Shown one piece after another: positions 29,157-34,632 of a stretch of DNA of 34,632 nucleotides. This DNA is from Sulfurihydrogenibium sp. (GTDB taxonomy: Bacteria; Aquificota; Aquificia; Aquificales; Hydrogenothermaceae), in assembly GCA_002878035.1 (NCBI GenBank), contig PNIU01000085.1, positions 1 to 34,632 on the forward strand, given 5' to 3'. Made by a program: the position numbers and the translations under genes. How positions within the stretch are numbered: position 1 is the stretch's first letter; each line of letters starts with the position of its first letter. The notes beneath the pieces were generated by a model that saw only the letters and a program-made list of their open reading frames with translations, had not been told where the DNA came from and searched no databases.

Positions 29157-29792
29157 TTGAGTAAAACAGTAATTTTTTTAGGTCCACCGGGAGCAGGTAA
29201 AGGAACACAATCACAACTTCTAAAAGAAAGGGATAACTTTATACAGATATCAACCGGGGATATTCTAAGAGAAGCTGTAAAAAATCAAACATCTCTTGGT
29301 TTACAGGCTAAAAAGTTTATGGATGAAGGTAAGCTTGTTCCAGATGATTTAATCTTAAACATCATTTCGGAAAAACTTGAAGAATTAAAGGACAAAAATA
29401 TAATATTCGATGGATTTCCAAGAACTGTAGCCCAGGCAGAAGGTCTAAAAGATATGCTGTCTAAAATAGGAAGAAAAATAGATGCAGTAATTCTTTTTGA
29501 TATAACAGATGAAGAAGTTGTTAAAAGACTGTCTGGTAGAAGAGTCTGCCCAAACTGTGGAGCAGTTTACCATTTAATTTACAATCCACCAAAAAATGAT
29601 AATGTATGTGATAAATGTGGAACACCTTTGATACAGAGAGAAGATGATAGAGAGGAAGTTATTAGAAAAAGGTTAGAAGTTTACCATCAACAGACTGCTC
29701 CACTTATAGACTACTACAAAGATGTTTTAATAAAAATCAACGCTACCTTAAGTCCTGAAGATATTTACAAACATATAAAAAGTGTGTTATAA
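29157..29792 (+). CDS. adk: Adenylate kinase, zinc-type
   Basis: It interconverts ATP + AMP and 2 ADP in the cytoplasm. The P-loop GPPGAGKGT lies at 9-17, the AMP-site segments STGDILREAV and FDGFPRT are present, and the LID carries four cysteines (C131, C134, C151, C154), the structural zinc site found in Gram-positive and many thermophile enzymes. The 211-residue length is normal. The start is TTG with AGGAGG 7 bases upstream, in the same GGTAGTTTTG context as secY. The secY-adk-map order is classical. Confidence 0.97.
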   Translation: MSKTVIFLGPPGAGKGTQSQLLKERDNFIQISTGDILREAVKNQTSLGLQAKKFMDEGKLVPDDLILNIISEKLEELKDKNIIFDGFPRTVAQAEGLKDMLSKIGRKIDAVILFDITDEEVVKRLSGRRVCPNCGAVYHLIYNPPKNDNVCDKCGTPLIQREDDREEVIRKRLEVYHQQTAPLIDYYKDVLIKINATLSPEDIYKHIKSVL

Positions 29793-29793
29793 T
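29764..29793 (+). promoter_or_regulatory. Candidate promoter for map at the end of adk
   Basis: TTTACA (29764-29769, 5 of 6 to consensus) and TATAAT (29788-29793) are 18 bases apart and overlap the adk stop. Predicted start near 29800 would leave only about six bases before the map ATG at 29806. No ribosome binding site is seen before map, so a near-leaderless message is possible. Confidence 0.5.
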
Positions 29794-29805
29794 TAGTATT
29801 TACCT

Positions 29806-30558
29806 ATGATAGAACTTAAATCTAAAGAAGATATTGAGAAATTAAAAATAGCTAATCGGCATGTTGCCGAAATCTTACATTTGTTAAAAGAATACGTTAA
29901 GCCGGGTGTATCGGCATACGAGCTGGACCAGATAGCTTACGAAGAGTGTAAAAAAAGAGGTGTAAAGCCTGCATTTTTAGGTTTGTACGGTTTTCCCGCA
30001 TCTTTGTGTGTTTCTATAAATGAAGAGGTGGTCCATGGAATACCAAGGAAAGATAAGATTATAAAAGAGGGAGATATTGTAAGCTTGGATTTTGGAGTTG
30101 AGTACGAAGGCTGGTATGGTGATGCTGCTATAACTGTTGCCGTTGGAGAAGTGAGTGATAGAAAAAAACGCCTAATAGAGGGTGTAGAAAGGTCTTTAGA
30201 AGAAGCTATAAAACTGTGTTATCCCGGTAAGAACTTAAAAGAGATAGCTTTTGTGATACAAAAAACTTTATTAGATTATAAACTTACTCCCGTATGTACT
30301 TACGGTGGTCATGGAATAGGTAGAAAACCTCACGAGGAGCCACACGTTACTAACTGTGTTGAAAACGCTGATAACGTTGTTTTGCAAGAAGGTATGGTGT
30401 TAGCTATAGAACCTATGGCTTACTTGGGAAAAGGTAAAATTAGAGTTTTAAAAGATGGATGGACTGTTGTAACTACAGATAAAACCCACGCCGCACATTT
30501 TGAGCATAGTGTAGCAATAACTGAAAACGGTCCAATAGTATTATCAAAATTAGATTAA
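29806..30558 (+). CDS. map: Methionine aminopeptidase, type I
   Basis: It removes the initiator methionine from new proteins. The 250 residues carry all five metal ligands: D95, D106, H169, E202 and E233. The accessory histidines H77 and H176 are also present, in VVHGIP and KPHEEPH. There is no N-terminal extension, as in type Ia enzymes. No purine-rich ribosome binding site precedes the ATG (bases 29794-29805 are AT-rich), unlike almost every other gene here; see the promoter at 29764. infA follows after 10 bases. Confidence 0.97.
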   Translation: MIELKSKEDIEKLKIANRHVAEILHLLKEYVKPGVSAYELDQIAYEECKKRGVKPAFLGLYGFPASLCVSINEEVVHGIPRKDKIIKEGDIVSLDFGVEYEGWYGDAAITVAVGEVSDRKKRLIEGVERSLEEAIKLCYPGKNLKEIAFVIQKTLLDYKLTPVCTYGGHGIGRKPHEEPHVTNCVENADNVVLQEGMVLAIEPMAYLGKGKIRVLKDGWTVVTTDKTHAAHFEHSVAITENGPIVLSKLD

Positions 30559-30568
30559 GGTAGATAAG

Positions 30569-30805
30569 ATGGGAAAGAAGAAGGAAGAACAACAAAAGGA
30601 AAAAGGTATAGTTTTAGAAGGTACAGTTTTAGAAGCTTTACCTAATGCTATGTTTAAGGTTCAGCTTGAAACGGGTCATGAAGTTTTAGCTCATGTATCT
30701 GGAAAGATGAGAATGCACTTTATTAAGATACTGCCAGGTGATAAAGTAAAAGTAGAGCTTTCTCCGTACGATTTAACAAGAGGTAGAATTATTTTTAGAG
30801 TTTAG
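30569..30805 (+). CDS. infA: Translation initiation factor IF-1
   Basis: IF-1 blocks the A site during initiation. The 78 residues form an S1-type OB fold with [38 protein letters not shown] and [12 protein letters not shown], all typical. A short Lys/Glu-rich N-terminal tail (2-12) lengthens it by a few residues over E. coli. The ribosome binding site is weak (AAGGTAG). map-infA-rpmJ-rpsM is the usual bridge from the spc to the alpha cluster. Confidence 0.97.
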   Translation: MGKKKEEQQKEKGIVLEGTVLEALPNAMFKVQLETGHEVLAHVSGKMRMHFIKILPGDKVKVELSPYDLTRGRIIFRV

Positions 30806-30821
30806 ATTAGGAGGAATAGAG

Positions 30822-30935
30822 ATGAAAGTTAGAGCTTCTGTTAAACCAAGATGTGAAAAATGTAGAATCATCAGAAGAAAAGGTAGAGTTATGGTTATTT
30901 GTGAAAACCCTAAACACAAACAAAAACAAGGTTAA
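30822..30935 (+). CDS. rpmJ: Ribosomal protein L36, zinc-binding
   Basis: A very short gene of 37 residues. [20 protein letters not shown] and the zinc ligands C11, C14, C27 and H32 identify L36 of the C+ type. AGGAGG lies 8 bases before the ATG. It ends 15 bases before rpsM, the usual neighbour. Confidence 0.96.
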   Translation: MKVRASVKPRCEKCRIIRRKGRVMVICENPKHKQKQG

Positions 30936-30950
30936 AGGAGGCTACAGAGT

Positions 30951-31301
30951 ATGGCACGTATAGCAGGTGTAGATTTACCTGATAGAAAAAGGTTAGAAAT
31001 AGCTCTTACTTATATATACGGTATAGGTAAAACAAGGGCTAAAGAAATACTGGAAAAAACTGGTATCGATGGAATGAAAAGAGTAGGAGAGTTAACTCCT
31101 GAAGAGTTAAACACAATAAGAAAATTTATAGAACAAAATTATAAAGTAGAAGGTGACCTCAGAAGGGAAGTTGCTGTAGCGATAAAAAGACTTGTTGATA
31201 TGGGCTGCTACAGAGGAGTTAGACACAGACTTGGATTACCTGTAAGAGGTCAAAGAACAAGAACAAATGCTAAAACAAGAAAAGGAAAAAGAAAAAAGTA
31301 A
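30951..31301 (+). CDS. rpsM: Ribosomal protein S13
   Basis: S13 sits at the top of the 30S head and contacts L5 and P-site tRNA. The 116 residues include the start [20 protein letters not shown], the [12 protein letters not shown] helix-turn motif, and the basic end [24 protein letters not shown] precedes the ATG. It is the first gene of the alpha cluster. In E. coli an S4-binding pseudoknot precedes it; the 15-base spacer here leaves no room for one. Confidence 0.98.
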   Translation: MARIAGVDLPDRKRLEIALTYIYGIGKTRAKEILEKTGIDGMKRVGELTPEELNTIRKFIEQNYKVEGDLRREVAVAIKRLVDMGCYRGVRHRLGLPVRGQRTRTNAKTRKGKRKK

Positions 31302-31327
31302 CTTTAAAATAAAAAGAGGTGTAAAAA

Positions 31328-31720
31328 ATGGCAAAAAAGAAAAAGTCAACTACTAAAAAGGTAAAAAGAATTGTTACTTCAGGTATAGCTCATATACAGT
31401 CTACCTTCAACAATACTATAGTAACTATAACAGATAAAGAAGGAAATACTCTTGCTTGGGCTTCTGGTGGAACAGAAGGATTTAAAGGAACAAGGAAAAA
31501 TACTCCATACGCAGCTCAGCTTGCCGCTCAAAAAGCAGCCAAAAAAGCTATGGATGAGTATGGTTTAAAAGAAGTAGAGGTTTGGGTAAAAGGTCCAGGT
31601 GCAGGTAGGGAACCTGCCATAAGAACGTTAGCTGCAGCAGGTTTAACTATAACTGCAATAAGAGATGTTACTCCAATACCTCATAATGGATGTCGTCCAC
31701 CAAGTAAAAGGAGGGTTTAA
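31328..31720 (+). CDS. rpsK: Ribosomal protein S11
   Basis: S11 lies in the 30S platform near the mRNA exit. The 130 residues contain [35 protein letters not shown] and the closing [11 protein letters not shown], which are diagnostic. A Lys-rich N-terminal extension (2-13) is present. The last codons of rpsK contain the rpsD ribosome binding site AGGAGG. Confidence 0.98.
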   Translation: MAKKKKSTTKKVKRIVTSGIAHIQSTFNNTIVTITDKEGNTLAWASGGTEGFKGTRKNTPYAAQLAAQKAAKKAMDEYGLKEVEVWVKGPGAGREPAIRTLAAAGLTITAIRDVTPIPHNGCRPPSKRRV

Positions 31721-31723
31721 TCT

Positions 31724-32338
31724 ATGGGTAGATACATTGGTCCTTTAACAAAAGTTAGTAGAAGACTTGGAGTTTTTATAGGTGGTGATTTAGAATCTTT
31801 CCAAAAAAGGAATTTCCCACCTGGTCAGCATGGAAGAATACAGGGTAGAAAAAAGCTTTCTGATTACGGTGTAAGATTACAAGAAAAACAAAAATTAAAG
31901 TTCCTATACGGTGGTTTAAGAGAAGGTCAGTTTAGAAGATACTTTGAAGAGGCATCTAAAAAGGCAGGTAACACAGGTGTTGTCTTACTTCAACTGTTAG
32001 AAAGAAGATTAGATAACGTAGTTTACAGACTTGGTTTTGCTAAAACAAGACAACAAGCCAGACAGTTAGTTAGCCATGGACACTTTTTAGTAAATGGTAA
32101 GAAGGTAAATATTCCTTCCTACAGAGTCGATCCAGGAGATATTATAGAAGTTAGAGAAAAAAGTAAAAAACTTGCAATTTTCAAAGAAAACTTAGAAAGT
32201 AGAGACCCAAGGTCTATACCAAAGTGGTTAGAACTCGATAAAGAAAATATGAGAGGAAAAGTAGTAGAGATTCCTGAAGAGATAGAGTTAGAAATCCCAG
32301 TTAATGTTCAGTACATAATTGAGTTCTACTCTATGTAA
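31724..32338 (+). CDS. rpsD: Ribosomal protein S4, cysteine-free form
   Basis: S4 starts 30S assembly and, in E. coli, represses the alpha operon by binding an mRNA pseudoknot; it can also act as an antitermination factor. The 204 residues lack the N-terminal CxxC zinc knuckle, so this is the zinc-free type. The S4 RNA-binding domain (about 94-156) holds RRLDNVVYRLGFAKTRQQAR and the GHFLVNGKKVNIPSYRV strand. It lies 3 bases after rpsK, and a structured 110-base spacer follows before rpoA. Confidence 0.98.
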   Translation: MGRYIGPLTKVSRRLGVFIGGDLESFQKRNFPPGQHGRIQGRKKLSDYGVRLQEKQKLKFLYGGLREGQFRRYFEEASKKAGNTGVVLLQLLERRLDNVVYRLGFAKTRQQARQLVSHGHFLVNGKKVNIPSYRVDPGDIIEVREKSKKLAIFKENLESRDPRSIPKWLELDKENMRGKVVEIPEEIELEIPVNVQYIIEFYSM

Positions 32339-32347
32339 TACTTTCTT

Positions 32348-32436
32348 GGAATGCTCCAAAACCGCCTGCCGGGGACAGGAGCATTCTTTTGATTGGGCGG
32401 TAATAAATACCCCGGTACCGGGAATAAAAACCGGTT
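32348..32436 (+). promoter_or_regulatory. GC-rich structured spacer (candidate pseudoknot) before rpoA
   Basis: Stem 1 pairs GAATGCTCC (32349-32357) with GGAGCATTC (32378-32386), nine perfect pairs plus an outer G-U. Its loop contains ACCGCC (32361-32366), complementary to GGCGGT (32396-32401), which would make an H-type pseudoknot. A perfect palindrome CCCGGTACCGGG (32411-32422) and AACCGGTT (32429-32436) follow up to the rpoA ribosome binding site AGGAG (32437-32441). CCGGGG (32369-32374) can also pair with CCCCGG (32410-32415), giving mutually exclusive folds. A plain hairpin terminator with a four-T tail is the simplest alternative. Confidence 0.6.
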
Positions 32437-32448
32437 AGGAGTTGTAAA

Positions 32449-33432
32449 ATGTCGTCTTTGTTAGATTTTGTGACACCAACAAAAATATACTGGGATGAAA
32501 CAACAAAAACAGACAAGTTTGGTAAACTTTACGTAGAACCTTTAGAAAGAGGCTATGGAATAACTTTAGGAAATGCTTTGAGAAGAGTTTTACTTTCTTC
32601 TTTACCAAGTGGTGCTATAACTGCCGTAAAAATCGTCGGTGTTCCTCACGAGTTTACAACTATAAAAGGTGTTATTGAAGATGTTGCTGAGATAATTCTA
32701 AACCTTAAACAGATACGTATGAAAGTTGATGAAAACATAGAGAGGGATTTTGCTATTTTGGAAGTTGAAGGTCCTGGAAAGGTCTTTGCAAAAGATATAA
32801 AACTACCTCCGGGAATAGAGATAGTTAATCCAGAAGAGTATATATGCACTATCTCTGAAAATGTAAAACTGCAGATGGAATTTAGAATAGAAAGAGGTAG
32901 AGGTTATAAAACAGTTGAAGAGCTTGAAGAGATAAACGAAATTGGATGGATACTTATGGATACATCATTCTCTCCTGTAAAAAGATGTACGTTTAACGTC
33001 GAACCTGTCAGGGTTGGAGAAAAAACCGATTATGACAGACTAATTCTTGAGATAGAAACTGATGGAACTATAACCCCTGATGAAGCCTTAGAAAAATCTA
33101 CAAACATACTTATAGAACACTTTAACTTGTTGCAAAAACCAACTGTAAGAAAAGCTCAAGTAATTAAGAAAACAGTAGTTCCTAAGACTGAAGATACGAT
33201 TAAGATAGAGGAAGATAAACTATCGTTAGCTATAGATGAGCTTGAAATCTCTTCAAGAGCAATAAACACACTTAGAAAACTTGGAATAAACACGATTGGA
33301 GACTTAGTAAAACTATCTGAGGAAGATTTAAAAGAGGCTAAAAGCATAGGAAGAAAATCCTTAAAAGAAATAAAAGATGCTTTGGCAGATTTGGGATTAG
33401 AACTTGCACCATCTAAATCAAATACAGAGTAA
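32449..33432 (+). CDS. rpoA: DNA-directed RNA polymerase subunit alpha
   Basis: The alpha dimer seeds polymerase assembly with beta and beta' (5036, 9509). The 327-residue product has the N-terminal dimerisation domain (LERGYGITLGNALRRVLLSS at 32-51) and, after an acidic linker (about 245-258), the C-terminal DNA- and activator-binding domain. R270 and N273 match E. coli R265 and N268, the UP-element contacts. The GRKSLKEIKDAL helix-hairpin-helix closes the domain. AGGAG lies seven bases before the ATG, immediately after the structured spacer. Confidence 0.98.
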   Translation: MSSLLDFVTPTKIYWDETTKTDKFGKLYVEPLERGYGITLGNALRRVLLSSLPSGAITAVKIVGVPHEFTTIKGVIEDVAEIILNLKQIRMKVDENIERDFAILEVEGPGKVFAKDIKLPPGIEIVNPEEYICTISENVKLQMEFRIERGRGYKTVEELEEINEIGWILMDTSFSPVKRCTFNVEPVRVGEKTDYDRLILEIETDGTITPDEALEKSTNILIEHFNLLQKPTVRKAQVIKKTVVPKTEDTIKIEEDKLSLAIDELEISSRAINTLRKLGINTIGDLVKLSEEDLKEAKSIGRKSLKEIKDALADLGLELAPSKSNTE

Positions 33433-33450
33433 TAAAAGGAGGAAAAGACA

Positions 33451-33822
33451 ATGCGTCATAGAGTTAAAACAAAAAGCTTTCACAGAAGAAAAGAACACAG
33501 AGAAGCACTTTTTATAAATCTTGCTAAAAGTCTTATACTAAATGGAAGAATAACAACAACTCTTCCTAAAGCAAAAGCTCTAAGGTCTTTCGTAGAAAAG
33601 TTGGTTACCTTGGCGAAAGAAGATTCTATACACGCTAAAAGATTGTTAGTCCAAAGGTTAAAAGACCAAAGAGTTGCTGTAAAACTTTACAAAGAGATAG
33701 CTCCTTTATTTAAAGATAGAAACGGTGGCTACACAAGAATATACAAACTTGAAAAAAGAAGAATAGGAGACGGTGGCGAACAAGCTATAATAGAGTTTGT
33801 AGAGTATCCTGAAAAAGGATAA
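33451..33822 (+). CDS. rplQ: Ribosomal protein L17
   Basis: L17 lies at the exit tunnel rim. The 123 residues begin MRHRVKTKSFHRRKEHREAL, a close variant of the usual MRHRKxGRKLxR start, and contain INLAKSLILNGRITTTLPKA and FKDRNGGYTRIYKLEKRRIGD. AGGAGG precedes the ATG. It is the last ribosomal gene; its TAA shares a base with the following gene start. Confidence 0.97.
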   Translation: MRHRVKTKSFHRRKEHREALFINLAKSLILNGRITTTLPKAKALRSFVEKLVTLAKEDSIHAKRLLVQRLKDQRVAVKLYKEIAPLFKDRNGGYTRIYKLEKRRIGDGGEQAIIEFVEYPEKG

Positions 33823-34121
33823 TGTTTATAATATCAAACTTCTTGCTGGCAGTGTCCCATGTTTTGGACATTGCCCTTGAAGTATACAAATGGATAGTTA
33901 TATTTTCTGCTTTAATATCATTTGTTAATCCAGACCCATACAATCCTGTAGTTAAATTTTTAAGGTCTACAACTGAACCGGTTTACAGACTGGTAAGAAG
34001 ATATGTTCCTACAGTGTTTTACAATGTAGATTTTGCACCATTTATAGTTATCCTTTTCATAATATTTCTTCAAAGGTTTTTAGTCCCAACCATTCAACAA
34101 CTTGCATACAAACTTCAATAA
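33822..34121 (+). CDS. YggT-family integral membrane protein
   Basis: The 99-residue product has two hydrophobic segments, about 3-35 and 71-95, around a polar stretch with the family pattern FVNPDPYNPVVKFLRSTTEP and a downstream DFAPFIVILFIIFLQRFL. This is the YggT (PF02325-type) fold, whose members sit in the cytoplasmic membrane; proposed roles include cell division and ion homeostasis, but function is not settled. The ATG overlaps the rplQ stop (TAATG) and an AAAGGA lies just upstream, so it is probably read on the alpha-cluster transcript. Confidence 0.82.
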   Translation: MFIISNFLLAVSHVLDIALEVYKWIVIFSALISFVNPDPYNPVVKFLRSTTEPVYRLVRRYVPTVFYNVDFAPFIVILFIIFLQRFLVPTIQQLAYKLQ

Positions 34122-34130
34122 GTTTATACT
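34102..34130 (+). promoter_or_regulatory. Weak candidate promoter before the last partial gene
   Basis: TTGCAT (34102-34107, three of six) and TATACT (34125-34130) are 17 bases apart. The predicted start would fall at about 34137, exactly the A of the next ATG, giving a leaderless message. The -35 match is poor, so confidence is low. Confidence 0.3.
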
Positions 34131-34136
34131 TTTCTT

Positions 34137-34632
34137 ATGCTAAATGTAAAAGCCATTGCAGCTTTAGAAAGGTTTCTACTTACAAAACCCATTGGGAACG
34201 ATATTCCTTTAACGGTAGGTGAGACTGTAAAAGCTAAGGTCGTTGATGTTTTAGCTTCAGGTTCGTTGCTTTTAAAAATTAAAGATGGATATATAAACGT
34301 TAGAGCCAACGTAAGCATAAATTTTGAAAAAAATCAAGAGCTACTTTTGAAAGTCCTACCACCTAAAGATGGAAAAGTTCAGCTTGAAATAGTATCTGTA
34401 GATGGAAAAACACCAAACAGTCAAACACTGGACATAAAACCTAATTTTATAAACGATACTATAAACAAAGATTTAACAAATCTTAAAGCTTTTATCGAAA
34501 ATAGTTCAGATTTAAAAAAAGTTGAAATTTTAAACGAAAATGTTATCAAAAATTCCTTAGAAAACTCTGGAATATTTTTTGAGAGAAAACTTTACAAATT
34601 TTTCAATCTTATGAATGATTTAGAAGAAAAGA
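34137..34632 (+). CDS. Hypothetical FliK-like protein, 3' end outside window
   Basis: The first 165 residues are visible; the frame is open to the window edge. A short helix (1-17) is followed by a beta-rich segment (about 24-88) with GETVKAKVVDVLASGSLLLK and KNQELLLKVLPPKDGKVQLE, then a polar Asn/Lys-rich linker. Near 145-160 is NSGIFFERKLYKF, like the SGLFFE-x-KL helix seen before the C-terminal domain of FliK-like hook-length proteins. The assignment rests on this pattern and the C-terminal domain is not visible. No ribosome binding site precedes the ATG. If correct, it marks the border of the translation cluster. Confidence 0.55.
   Translation, partial: MLNVKAIAALERFLLTKPIGNDIPLTVGETVKAKVVDVLASGSLLLKIKDGYINVRANVSINFEKNQELLLKVLPPKDGKVQLEIVSVDGKTPNSQTLDIKPNFINDTINKDLTNLKAFIENSSDLKKVEILNENVIKNSLENSGIFFERKLYKFFNLMNDLEEK

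Noticed and set aside
32389-32394. TTGATT after the rpsD-rpoA hairpin as the -35 box of an rpoA promoter
   Set aside because: It matches the -35 boxes of the rpsL and rplN promoters, but the bases 16-18 downstream are GC-rich (CCGGTA) with no -10 element.
1-34632. CRISPR arrays, insertion sequences, phage genes, rRNA genes
   Set aside because: No short regular repeats, transposase-like frames, terminal inverted repeats or rRNA-like segments were seen on either strand.

Overview
The window is a 34.6 kb block of translation and transcription genes from an AT-rich (roughly one third G+C by eye), probably thermophilic bacterium. Every gene lies on the + strand. Several traits suggest an Aquificota member of the Hydrogenothermaceae (Sulfurihydrogenibium/Persephonella type): NusG with a large inserted domain, Lys/Glu/Ile-rich proteins, an unusually complete merger of ribosomal operons, and two tuf copies placed at tRNA-Thr and after fusA. 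This placement rests on protein character and gene order, not on a database match.

Layout. (1) 1-4915: a promoter, tRNA-Thr(GGT), tuf copy 1, rpmG, tRNA-Trp(CCA), secE, nusG, a candidate L1-binding mRNA element, rplK, rplA, rplJ, rplL. (2) 4916-14303: an attenuator-like hairpin, rpoB, rpoC, then an intrinsic terminator. (3) 14292-18642: a promoter overlapping that terminator, then the str cluster rpsL, rpsG, fusA, tuf copy 2. (4) 18640-23693: the S10 cluster, rpsJ to rpsQ. (5) 23700-30935: an internal promoter and the spc cluster rplN to secY, then adk, map, infA, rpmJ. (6) 30951-33822: the alpha cluster rpsM, rpsK, rpsD, rpoA, rplQ, with a compact GC-rich structured spacer between rpsD and rpoA. 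(7) 33822-34632: a YggT-family membrane protein and the start of a larger, FliK-like protein cut by the window edge.

The genes jointly make most large- and small-subunit ribosomal proteins, three translation factors (EF-Tu twice, EF-G, IF-1), the alpha, beta and beta' subunits of RNA polymerase, NusG, and the SecY/SecE translocon core. They also include two housekeeping enzymes usually linked to secY (adenylate kinase and methionine aminopeptidase). In effect the beta, str, S10, spc and alpha operons, which are separate in many bacteria, form one nearly gap-free array. No intergenic stretch exceeds 150 bases, and there are no mobile elements, CRISPR arrays or rRNA genes.

The points most worth a second look are these: a candidate pseudoknot and GC-rich hairpins between rpsD and rpoA; a 1,224-bp exact duplication spanning tuf from its ribosome binding site to the start codon of the next gene; the distinctive codon usage of tuf; a four-cysteine insertion near the N-terminus of RpoB; a tandem repeat of a barrel-like module in RpoC; a promoter whose -35 box is built into the rpoC terminator; and two genes (map and the last partial gene) whose predicted transcripts would be nearly leaderless. 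I found no clearly new multi-gene system; most of the content is core genome.
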